DNA of 64,000 nt, taken from positions 1 through 64,000 of the forward strand of contig DASVPR010000038.1 in NCBI GenBank assembly GCA_036389485.1, read 5' to 3'. Origin of the DNA: CADCVT01 sp036389485. Its GTDB lineage: Bacteria; Actinomycetota; Thermoleophilia; Solirubrobacterales; Solirubrobacteraceae. The translations under genes were made by a program, and so were the position numbers. The notes under the pieces are model-generated. The model was not told the origin of the DNA. It saw only the letters and a list, made by a program, of their open reading frames with translations, and did not search any database. Below are positions 57,767 to 64,000 of this stretch, one piece after another (within the stretch, counting starts at the first letter, position 1; each line of letters opens with the position of its first letter).

Positions 57767-58960
57767 ATGAGCACCGCCGAGGCCGCCCACACGAAGATCC
57801 CCCGCCGGCCGGGGACCGAGGACTACAGCCGCGAGGCCGCGCGGGAGCGTGCGGAGTTCGCCCGCGAGCGCACCGGCGCGTCCCTCGACCACGTCACGAG
57901 CTACTCGTTCGACCCGTCGATCCTCCCGGGCAACGTCGAGAACTTCGTCGGCGTCGCGCAGGTGCCGATCGGGCTCGCCGGCCCGCTGCTCGTCAACGGC
58001 GAGCACGCCCAGGGCGAGTTCTACGTGCCGCTCGCGACGGCCGAGGGCACGCTCGTCGCGTCCTACAACCGCGGGATGAAGCTGCTGCGCGAGGCCGGCG
58101 GCGTCACGACGACGATCCTCGACGACCGCATGCAGCGCGCCCCGGCGTTCGTGTTCGAGAGCGCGCGCGAGGCGCGGGCGTTCGGCCTCTGGCTCGACGA
58201 GCACTTCGCCGAGATCAAGGAGGCCGCCGAGACGACGACGAAGTCCGGCCGGCTGCAGGACATCGAGCAGTACTCCGCCAGCCGGATCCTCTTCACGCGC
58301 TTCAACTACACGACCGGCGACGCGGCCGGCCAGAACATGACGGGGAAGGCGACGGCCGCGGCGTGCTCGTGGATCACGTCGAACGCCCCGTTCGAGATCG
58401 TCAACTTCTACCTCGAGTCGAACTTCGCGACCGACAAGAAGAGCTCGCAGGTCAACATGCTGCACACGCGCGGCAAGCGGGTCGTCGCCGAGGCGACGCT
58501 GCCCGCGGCGCTGGTCGAGGAGCAGATGCACGCCTCGACGAGCCGCCTCTTCCGCGCGCGGCAGGTCTCGACGCTCGGCGGGTTCATGTCCGGCGTCAAC
58601 AACAACGGCGCGCACTCCGCCAACGGCATCACCGCGCTCTTCATCGCGACCGGCCAGGACGTCGCGAACGTCGCGGAGTCGAGCGCGGCGTTCGCGTTCG
58701 CCGAGCTGCTCGACAACGGCGACTACTACTACTCGATCACGATCCCGTCGCTGATCGTCGCGACCTACGGCGGCGGCACGGCGCTGGCGACGCAGCGCGA
58801 GTGCCTCGAGCTGCTCGGCTGCTACGGCAAGGGCGGCGTCATGAAGTTCGCGGAGATCGTCGCGGCGACGGTGCTGTGCGGCGAGCTGTCGCTCGGCTCG
58901 GCGATCGTGGCCGAGGAGTGGGTGCGCGCGCACGACCTGTTCGGGCGCAACCGGAAGTAG
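57767..58960 (+). CDS. Hydroxymethylglutaryl-CoA reductase, class I-like
   Basis: Enzyme of 397 residues that makes mevalonate from HMG-CoA with NADPH. Family blocks: ENFVGVAQVPIGLAGPLLVN, ATAEGTLVASYNRGMK with the catalytic Glu, GDAAGQNMTGKAT for NADPH/substrate binding (usually DAMGMNM), and GQDVANVAESS with the catalytic Asp. The C-terminal helix GSAIVAEEWVRAHDLFGRNR keeps one His where classical enzymes have SH. The length without N-terminal membrane anchor fits bacterial and archaeal enzymes. No mevalonate kinase genes are nearby, so the pathway cannot be confirmed here. Confidence 0.9.
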   Translation: MSTAEAAHTKIPRRPGTEDYSREAARERAEFARERTGASLDHVTSYSFDPSILPGNVENFVGVAQVPIGLAGPLLVNGEHAQGEFYVPLATAEGTLVASYNRGMKLLREAGGVTTTILDDRMQRAPAFVFESAREARAFGLWLDEHFAEIKEAAETTTKSGRLQDIEQYSASRILFTRFNYTTGDAAGQNMTGKATAAACSWITSNAPFEIVNFYLESNFATDKKSSQVNMLHTRGKRVVAEATLPAALVEEQMHASTSRLFRARQVSTLGGFMSGVNNNGAHSANGITALFIATGQDVANVAESSAAFAFAELLDNGDYYYSITIPSLIVATYGGGTALATQRECLELLGCYGKGGVMKFAEIVAATVLCGELSLGSAIVAEEWVRAHDLFGRNRK

Positions 58961-59039
58961 CGCGCCGCGGAGGCGGCCCGCCGCGCACGCTTGGCGCACA
59001 GCGGTCTGGACGCGCCCTCCTGACCCGAAGGGGACCACA

Positions 59040-59485
59040 TGATCGTCGAGCGCGCGAGCTGGTCGTAGCTCCGTACTCGCTGATCGTCGCGGCGATGGGG
59101 CTGGGGATCACCGCCGGCACGCTGATCGGCGCGCGCGCCGGCGACGGCGCGAGCGGCGGCCGTCAGTACCTCGCGGGAGGTTTTGCTGTGCGGCGTCTCG
59201 CTGCTCGCCTGCGCGGTCGTCCCGAGCTGGCCGGTCGCGCTGGTGACGTTCGCGCTGCTCGGGCTCGGCAACGGCCTGGTGCTCGTCGCCGAGAACGTCC
59301 TGCTCCAGCACGTCGTGCCCGACGCGGTGAAGGGCCGCGTCTTCGGGTTCAAGGGCTCGCTGATCTCGACGTCGTTCGCCGCCGCGGGGACGCGCACGAC
59401 GTTCGCCGCGCTGGGGATCGGCTGCGTCGCGGTGTGGGCGGTCGTGCGCGGCGCGTGGGCCGCGCCGCAGTCCTCCGCGCCCTGA
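59040..59485 (+). pseudogene. MFS transporter remnant
   Basis: Only the C-terminal part of a major facilitator transporter is present, in two frames. Frame one reads APYSLIVAAMGLGITAGTLI with GARAGDGASGGRQYLAGG; after the T run in GGAGGTTTTGCTG (about 59175-59187) the second frame gives LLCGVSLLACAVVPSWPVAL, then LGLGNGLVLVAENVLLQHVV with PDAVKGRVFGF. One T fewer would join them. The N-terminal 250-300 residues expected for the family have no counterpart upstream in this gap. The remnant is read through to TGA 59483-59485. It sits between the HMG-CoA reductase and metzincin genes. Confidence 0.78.
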
Positions 59486-59498
59486 CGGAGGCGCCGGC

Positions 59499-60461
59499 TC
59501 AGCCGCGGACGCGGGTGCAGTCGAGCGCGAAGCGGTCGAGCGGCGAGCGCCACCAGTCGCCCGGCCGGTGGCTGCCCGCCATCGGCGACCCGGAGCACGA
59601 GCCGACGTGGCCGTTGCCGGCGAAGTGCCCCAGCTCGTGGATGAGGACGCTCTCGAGGTCCGTCTCGTCGAGCCAGGGGTATGCCGGGCCGAGCTCCCAC
59701 CTCAGGCGGTCGTTGAGCACGATGTCGCGCTCGACGACGACCGTCCCGACGTACCGGCGCGCGATCTCGACGCAGTGCCCGGCGAGGCACCGCAGCGTCC
59801 TCCGGTAGCGGCGGACCACTCTGGTCCGCGTGACGCCCGCCGTGTCGCGGGGCAGCCGGCCGAACCCGAGCACGTTGTACCCGTCGTCGCGGCGCGGGCG
59901 GAAGCGCGTCCAGCCCGCGGCCCGGAGCCCCCAGCGCTCGGCGCTGCGCGCCGCGAGCGTCCACAGCCGCGCGAGGGCGACGTCGCGGGGGATCCCGTGC
60001 ACGCTGATGGCGAACGCCCCCTTCCCCCGCCGGCCGAACCGCCGCGGGATCGGGCCGCGGCGCTCGGCGCCGCGCGGCAGCCGCACGTCGAACGCGACGG
60101 CGCGCGTCCGACCCACGGTGCCGTCCGGCCGCCACGCCACCGCCAGCCACCAATACCGGCCCGGGCGGATGGCGGCGAGGGACGAGGCCGGGAGGCGCCA
60201 ACCGAACGTCCCGTCCGCGCCGGCGGCGCCGTCGATGCCGTCGGCGACGTCGCCGATCAGGCTCTCCGCGCCCGCGCGGTCCGAAGCGACGACGAACCCC
60301 ACCCGCTCCGCGCCGGGCGCCTCGACCGCGAACCACGGCAGCGAGCCGCGCGCGAACGACGCGCCCGGGGCGGGCTCGACGCCGCGCGGCTCGTCCGCCG
60401 CAGCAGGCGCAGCGATACCGAGGAGCGCGAGGCAGCAGGCGGCGGAGGTGCGGACCTTCAC
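59499..60461 (-). CDS. Secreted metzincin-like zinc protease
   Basis: Exported protein of 320 residues with signal peptide MKVRTSAACCLALLGIAAPA and AAA. Residues 25-150 form a beta domain (fibronectin-like in pattern, GRYWWLAVAWRPDGTV). The C-terminal half contains HELGHFAGNGH, a complete HExxHxxGxxH zinc motif, with a following SPM as the Met-turn and a Cys-rich end. This defines a metzincin-type fold, similar to matrixins. The pro-region and substrate are not clear, and the middle (RRGKGAFAISVHGIPRDVAL) does not match a family I know. It probably stands alone on its strand. Confidence 0.82.
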   Translation of the reverse strand: MKVRTSAACCLALLGIAAPAAADEPRGVEPAPGASFARGSLPWFAVEAPGAERVGFVVASDRAGAESLIGDVADGIDGAAGADGTFGWRLPASSLAAIRPGRYWWLAVAWRPDGTVGRTRAVAFDVRLPRGAERRGPIPRRFGRRGKGAFAISVHGIPRDVALARLWTLAARSAERWGLRAAGWTRFRPRRDDGYNVLGFGRLPRDTAGVTRTRVVRRYRRTLRCLAGHCVEIARRYVGTVVVERDIVLNDRLRWELGPAYPWLDETDLESVLIHELGHFAGNGHVGSCSGSPMAGSHRPGDWWRSPLDRFALDCTRVRG

Positions 60462-60503
60462 CCGCGCGGTGGTCGGCAGCCGGCGGCGTTGCTGAAGGCA
60501 CGC

Positions 60504-61166
60504 TCACAGGTGCGCGGTGTCGTTGAAGCTGCGCAGCAGCCGGCGGCCGTCCCCGAAGACGACGAGGCGCGTGATCGAGCCGTTGTCGCTGTGGATGAAC
60601 GCGAACGGCCGGCTCGATGTCGCCTGCCGGCAGATCTCACCGATCACGCCGCCGTGGACCACCGCGACCGCCACGCGGCCCGGGCCGGTGGCCTCGACGA
60701 TCGCGTCGACGCCCGCGCGCACGCGCTCGGCCAGCTCCTCCATCGGCTCGGCGCCCGGGATGAGGTCCCAGCGCTCCTCGGCGAGCAGGCGCAGGGCGAG
60801 CGGGTCGCGCCGCGCGACGCGGATGCGGAGCTCGCCTCCCTCCCACTCCCCGAGGTGCGCCTCGCAGAGGTCGTCGATCGTGCGCGGCTCGAGGCCGGTG
60901 CGCGCGGCCAGCGGCGCCGCCGTCTGCGCGGTGCGCCGCAGCGGCGTGACGAACAGCCCGGCGAGCAGCTCGCGCGCGAGACGCTCGGCGACGCGCTCGG
61001 CCTGCGCCTCGCCCTCGGGCGAGAGCGGCGGGTCGCCGCGGCCGAGCACGAGCGGGAACGGCTGCCCCGCGACGGCCGCCGCCGACGCACCGTGTCGCAC
61101 GAGGACGACCTCGGTGGCGTCGGGCGGCAGCGCGAACGCCCGCTGCGGGTACTCCTCCTCGCTCAG
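60504..61166 (-). CDS. Histidine phosphatase (phosphoglycerate mutase-like)
   Basis: Phosphatase of about 220 residues. [10 protein letters not shown] is the phosphohistidine motif (RHG), [14 protein letters not shown] supplies the phosphate-binding Arg, [10 protein letters not shown] the catalytic acid and [14 protein letters not shown] the second His. The start is unusual: upstream of VLVRHG there is no ATG or GTG, and the only candidate is CTG 61166, whose last two bases overlap the TGA of the upstream gene (CTGA). A GTG within VLVRHG would remove the first strand. Together with the upstream histone-like gene it forms an operon. Confidence 0.85.
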   Translation of the reverse strand: MSEEEYPQRAFALPPDATEVVLVRHGASAAAVAGQPFPLVLGRGDPPLSPEGEAQAERVAERLARELLAGLFVTPLRRTAQTAAPLAARTGLEPRTIDDLCEAHLGEWEGGELRIRVARRDPLALRLLAEERWDLIPGAEPMEELAERVRAGVDAIVEATGPGRVAVAVVHGGVIGEICRQATSSRPFAFIHSDNGSITRLVVFGDGRRLLRSFNDTAHL

Positions 61167-61564
61167 CTCTTCTTCGCCGTCGAGCGGCGGCGGGTGCCGC
61201 CGGAGGACGACGAGCCGCGCGACGTCGACCGCGAGGACGACGAGCGCGACGTCGCCGACTTCGCCTTCCGCGTCGCGGCGGCCTTCTTCGCAGCGGTGCT
61301 GCGGGCGGTCGCCTTCCGCGCCCGGGTGTTCGCGGCCTTCTTCGCCGCCTGGCTGCGCGACGACGACGTGCCGCGCAACCGCTCCTCGATCTCGTCCGCC
61401 AGCTTGCGCAGGTCCGCCACGATCCCCAGCGCCGCCTTCTGACTCTGCGCCGCGCCGCTGCGGCCCGCGTTCGTCGCGTCGCTCAGCGCGCGCGCGACCT
61501 GCTTGCGCAGGCCACGGGCCCGCAACATCTCGAACAGCTCGTCGGTACGGGACTGCTTCGCCAT
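61163..61564 (-). CDS. Histone-like protein with Lys/Arg/Ser/Ala-rich tail
   Basis: Protein of 133 residues. The N-terminal 70 form a helical domain ([20 protein letters not shown] to [14 protein letters not shown]), and the rest is a basic low-complexity tail with [30 protein letters not shown], and [20 protein letters not shown]. This resembles eukaryotic H1, AlgP and mycobacterial HupB tails in composition. It is a likely nucleoid- or DNA-associated protein; no known family domain was identified in the N-terminal part. A GGGGAGG ribosome-binding sequence sits 6 bases before the ATG. It faces the cold-shock gene and precedes the histidine phosphatase. Confidence 0.75.
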   Translation of the reverse strand: MAKQSRTDELFEMLRARGLRKQVARALSDATNAGRSGAAQSQKAALGIVADLRKLADEIEERLRGTSSSRSQAAKKAANTRARKATARSTAAKKAAATRKAKSATSRSSSSRSTSRGSSSSGGTRRRSTAKKS

Positions 61565-61744
61565 GCGTTTCCTCCCCTTCGCTCGAACATGCGACGTGTG
61601 CCCCGTTGCGCTTGTGTTTATGCTTGCGCCGTTCGGCCGGGCCCACTAGAGGAACCCGGCGCAAATCGCAGTGAATCAGCGCCGCAGTCGAAGCCGTCTT
61701 GGCCGCCTCGCGATCGCAGTTCACAGTTGCAGGAGGAGACCGGT
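61565..61744 (+). promoter_or_regulatory. Upstream/leader region of the cold-shock gene
   Basis: A 180-base gap without a gene holds a good AGGAGG ribosome-binding sequence (about 61730-61736) 8 bases before the csp ATG. A TATGCT box (about 61619) lies roughly 125 bases upstream, leaving a long leader as in cspA-type genes whose 5' UTR responds to temperature. The promoter assignment is weak. Confidence 0.45.
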
Positions 61745-61948
61745 ATGGCGACCGGAACCGTCAAGTGGTTCAACGACGACAAGGGCTTCGGCTTCATCAC
61801 GCCCGACGAGGGGGGCAAGGACCTCTTCGTGCACCACACGGGCATCAACTCGCAGGGCTTCCGCTCGCTCACCGAGGGCGCGCGCGTGTCCTACGACGCG
61901 GAGGCCGGCGAGAAGGGGCCGAAGGCCGTCAACGTCTCGCCGATCTGA
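61745..61948 (+). CDS. Cold-shock protein (CspA family)
   Basis: OB-fold RNA/DNA chaperone of 67 residues. It has both RNP motifs: KGFGFI (RNP1) and DLFVHHTGI (RNP2), preceded by [10 protein letters not shown], and ends with [10 protein letters not shown]. Trp and Phe residues for base stacking are conserved. Members bind single-stranded nucleic acid and help transcription and translation at low temperature or in growth. It has a strong AGGAGG site and a long leader. It is divergent from the histone-like gene and lies 4 bases before the possible start of the methyltransferase gene. Confidence 0.96.
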   Translation: MATGTVKWFNDDKGFGFITPDEGGKDLFVHHTGINSQGFRSLTEGARVSYDAEAGEKGPKAVNVSPI

Positions 61949-61952
61949 TCGC

Positions 61953-62711
61953 CTGAGCGAGGACAGCGCAGCCAACCGCGCGCTCTGGGACGCCCTGAGC
62001 GCGTCGTACCAGACCGAGCACCACGCCTCCATCGGCGGCGAGCTGGCGGAGGCGTGGGGCGTCTGGCGCATCCCCGAGGCCGAGCTGAACGTCCTGGGCG
62101 ACGTCTCCGGTCTCGACGTCCTCGAGCTGGGGTGCGGCGCGGCGCAGTGGGCGATCGCCGTGGCCGGGCGCGGCGCGCGCGTCACCGGCCTCGACATCAG
62201 CGCCGAGCAGCTGCGCCAGGCGCGGGAGGCCGCGGCCGCCGCGGGCGTCGAGGTGACGCTCGTGCAGGCGAGCGCGGAGGACGTGCCGCTCGACGACGCG
62301 TCGTTCGACGTCGTCTTCTGCGACCACGGCGCGTTCGGGTGGGCGGACCCGCTCGTCCTGATCCCCGAGTGCGCGCGGCTGCTGCGCCCCGGCGGGCTGC
62401 TGGCGTGGTGCTGGGGCACGCCGTTCCTCGAGTCGCACTGGCCACTCGACGCCGAGCGTGCCGGCACGACGCTGGTGCGCGACTACCACGGGATGCACCG
62501 CTACGTCGACGAGACCGACGGCTCGATCATCTTCATGCTCCCCCACTCCGCCACGATCGCGGCGCTGCGCGGCGCCGGGCTCGTCGTCGAGCAGCTCATC
62601 GAGCCGGTGCCGCCCGAGGGCGCGACGAGCACGTACCGCCCGCACCCGGACGAGCTCACGTGGGCGCGGCGCTGGCCGATGGAGGAGATCTGGCGGGCGC
62701 GCAAGGCCTGA
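61953..62711 (+). CDS. Class I SAM-dependent methyltransferase
   Basis: Methyltransferase of about 252 residues with LDVLELGCGAAQWAIAVAGR (motif I), VTGLDISAEQLRQA, VTLVQASAEDVPLDDASFDV and CARLLRPGGLLAWCW. The alignment to family members begins with SEDSAANRALWDALSASYQ; the only start-like codon before it is CTG 61953, 4 bases after the csp stop. The true start could instead be inside csp. The acceptor is unknown; SAM methyltransferases with the FCDHGAFGWADP segment act on small molecules. The TGA stop overlaps the next gene in a CTGA junction. Confidence 0.85.
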   Translation: MSEDSAANRALWDALSASYQTEHHASIGGELAEAWGVWRIPEAELNVLGDVSGLDVLELGCGAAQWAIAVAGRGARVTGLDISAEQLRQAREAAAAAGVEVTLVQASAEDVPLDDASFDVVFCDHGAFGWADPLVLIPECARLLRPGGLLAWCWGTPFLESHWPLDAERAGTTLVRDYHGMHRYVDETDGSIIFMLPHSATIAALRGAGLVVEQLIEPVPPEGATSTYRPHPDELTWARRWPMEEIWRARKA

Positions 62712-63730
62712 CGCCGGTCTTCGACGGCCACAACGACTCGCTCACGCGCTGCGAGCCCGCGGAGTTCGCGTCCGGCCGCGAGGACGGGCATCTCGACGTG
62801 GCGCGCGCGCAGGCGGGCGGCTTCGCCGGCGGGATCTTCGCGATCTTCACGCCGAGCCCGGGCGACGAGGACGTCGGCGATTGGCCCGGCGCGTACGACG
62901 TCGCCCTCGCCGACCCGATCGGGCACGCCGACGCGCTGGCCCATGCCACCGCGACCGCGGCGAAGCTCTTCACGCTCGAGGCGATGGGGGTCGTGCGGGT
63001 GGTGCGCGGCACCGCCGACCTCGACCGCGCGCCCGCCGAGGGACGGATCGCCGCGGTGCTGCACCTCGAGGGCGCGGAGGCGATCGCTCCGGATCTCGCG
63101 AACCTCGCGACGTGGTACGACGCGGGGCTGCGGTCGCTCGGGATCGTCTGGAGCCGGTCCAACGAGTTCGGCCACGGCGTGCCGTTCCGCTTCCCGTCCT
63201 CGCCCGACACCGGGCCCGGCCTGACCGACGCGGGGCTGGAGCTGGTCCGCCGCTGCAACGAGCTCGGGATCGTCGTCGACGTGAGCCACCTGAACGAGGC
63301 GGGGTTCTGGGACGTGGCGCGGGTCTCGCGCGCGCCGATCGTCGCGTCGCACTCCAACGCGAACGCGCTGTGCCCGTCGTCGCGCAACCTGACCGACGAG
63401 CAGCTCGACGCGATCGCGACCACGGGCGGTGTCGTGGGGATCGTGTTCGCGGTCGACTTCGTCCGCGCCGACGGCGCGTACGACGCCGACACGCCGTTGA
63501 GCGACGTCGTCGCTCACGCCCGCTACGTGGCGGACCGGATCGGCGTCGATCACGTCGCGCTCGGCTCGGACTTCGACGGCGCTCGGGTTCCCGCGGCTTT
63601 GGGCGACGCGGCCGGGCTGCCGCGGCTGCTCTCGGAGCTGCGCGGGCCGGGCGGGTTCACTGCCGGCGAGGTCGAGCGGATCGCGTGGGACAACTGGCGC
63701 CGCGTGCTCGGCGCGAGCTGGGCGGCGTGA
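62708..63730 (+). CDS. Membrane dipeptidase (peptidase M19, renal dipeptidase family)
   Basis: Zinc dipeptidase of about 340 residues. VFDGHNDSLTR provides the HxD metal pair; the bridging Glu is in VLHLEGAEAI, and His ligands follow in VDVSHLNEAGF and PIVASHSNANAL. GSDFDGARVP near the end is characteristic. It hydrolyses a wide range of dipeptides, including D-amino acid forms, in the cytoplasm here, since there is no signal peptide. The start is taken as CTG 62708 because no ATG or GTG precedes the FDGHND strand; it overlaps the methyltransferase stop. Full length for the family. Confidence 0.9.
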   Translation: MTPVFDGHNDSLTRCEPAEFASGREDGHLDVARAQAGGFAGGIFAIFTPSPGDEDVGDWPGAYDVALADPIGHADALAHATATAAKLFTLEAMGVVRVVRGTADLDRAPAEGRIAAVLHLEGAEAIAPDLANLATWYDAGLRSLGIVWSRSNEFGHGVPFRFPSSPDTGPGLTDAGLELVRRCNELGIVVDVSHLNEAGFWDVARVSRAPIVASHSNANALCPSSRNLTDEQLDAIATTGGVVGIVFAVDFVRADGAYDADTPLSDVVAHARYVADRIGVDHVALGSDFDGARVPAALGDAAGLPRLLSELRGPGGFTAGEVERIAWDNWRRVLGASWAA

Positions 63731-64000
63731 CCCGGACGGGCTCGTGGCCCGCCCGGTGCCGCCCCGGACTCGATCGACGCTGTACTGCTTGTCCCAGGAC
63801 TTGAAGTGTCTGCCTGGGCGGCTTGACACTCCTGACCACCTGGACAGGCCGCCGGCCGCGTGGGCCGGCGCGTTGCCACGGCTGAGCGACTCGAGGGCCG
63901 CTCTCGGTCAAGTGGCCGATCCGCCGGAGGCCGCATCGTAGCCGCGGCGCGGTGCTCTGCACGGTCTCGGTTACGGAAAGCTGCACAGAGCGGGTGCGGG
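63731..64000. other. Window end without a recognisable gene
   Basis: No supported gene in the last 270 bases. Short open frames here have no family features. A weak inverted repeat (GCTCTGCAC and TGCACAGAGC type, about 63952-63992) could be a hairpin but is imperfect. Confidence 0.5.

Noticed and set aside
63744..63941. 65-codon frame at the window end
   Set aside because: No homology pattern, Pro/Arg-rich composition of a random GC-rich frame, no ribosome-binding site.

Overview
The window is GC-rich bacterial chromosome (roughly 72 percent GC by eye, strong G/C third-position bias), most likely from the actinobacterial class Thermoleophilia (Solirubrobacterales type). This is inferred from the gene style: a collagen-like secreted protein with a [14 protein letters not shown] leader, a 1600-residue NAD-glutamate dehydrogenase, a class I-like HMG-CoA reductase, DUF4333 and DUF488 proteins, many short-chain dehydrogenases, many GTG starts and tightly overlapping genes. 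No rRNA, tRNA, CRISPR array, intact insertion sequence or prophage was found. The coding strand changes every one to three genes, so operons are short.

Layout. 1-9.4 kb: two secreted lipases, a frameshifted enoyl-CoA hydratase, a lipoprotein, a cytochrome P450, an amidase/aminotransferase pair and a vanadium-haloperoxidase-like secreted enzyme. 9.3-10.4 kb: a two-gene HEPN/nucleotidyltransferase (HTH-MNT) toxin-antitoxin module with a clear leaderless promoter. 10.4-19.7 kb: flavin monooxygenase, secreted S1 protease, a membrane protein with presenilin-like aspartates, SDR, M20 peptidase, hydrolase, SOS-associated peptidase, DUF488 and an AarF-like pseudokinase. 19.7-24 kb: a decayed AlkB-family gene coupled to an MBL-like gene, a receptor Ser/Thr kinase and a GGDEF-EAL gene broken by one stop codon. 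24-26.5 kb: a two-gene STAND ATPase (NLR-like) module in which the small upstream protein and the ATPase share a Gly-Asp-rich motif of about 25 residues, resembling amyloid-signalling pairs; this is the best candidate for an unusual system. 26.6-31 kb: Zn alcohol dehydrogenase, hydrolase, STAS protein, DUF4333 lipoprotein, methyltransferase, S4 protein.

31-43 kb holds two very large minus-strand genes: a 2358-residue secreted protein (15 SdrD-B-like repeats, three DUF11 domains, a Pro-Asp-Thr stalk and a C-terminal module shared with the lipase at 8.1 kb) and the NAD-glutamate dehydrogenase. 43-50 kb: collagen-like protein, epoxide-hydrolase-like enzyme, SDRs, a TetR gene divergent from an SDR, and an array of six short palindromes with a 23-bp period squeezed between tetR and mtnA. 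50-56 kb: a minimal flagellar-rod-like protein, YukJ-family protein, subtilase with RVSWS repeats, and a GGDEF plus HD-GYP c-di-GMP protein. 56-64 kb: TIGR01777 epimerase, class V aminotransferase, HMG-CoA reductase, an MFS remnant, a metzincin-like protein, histidine phosphatase, a histone-like basic-tail protein, cold-shock protein, methyltransferase and M19 dipeptidase.

Four genes are visibly broken (frameshift, nonsense, internal deletion, truncation plus frameshift). This may be real decay or assembly error. All function calls come from reading motifs, not from database searches.
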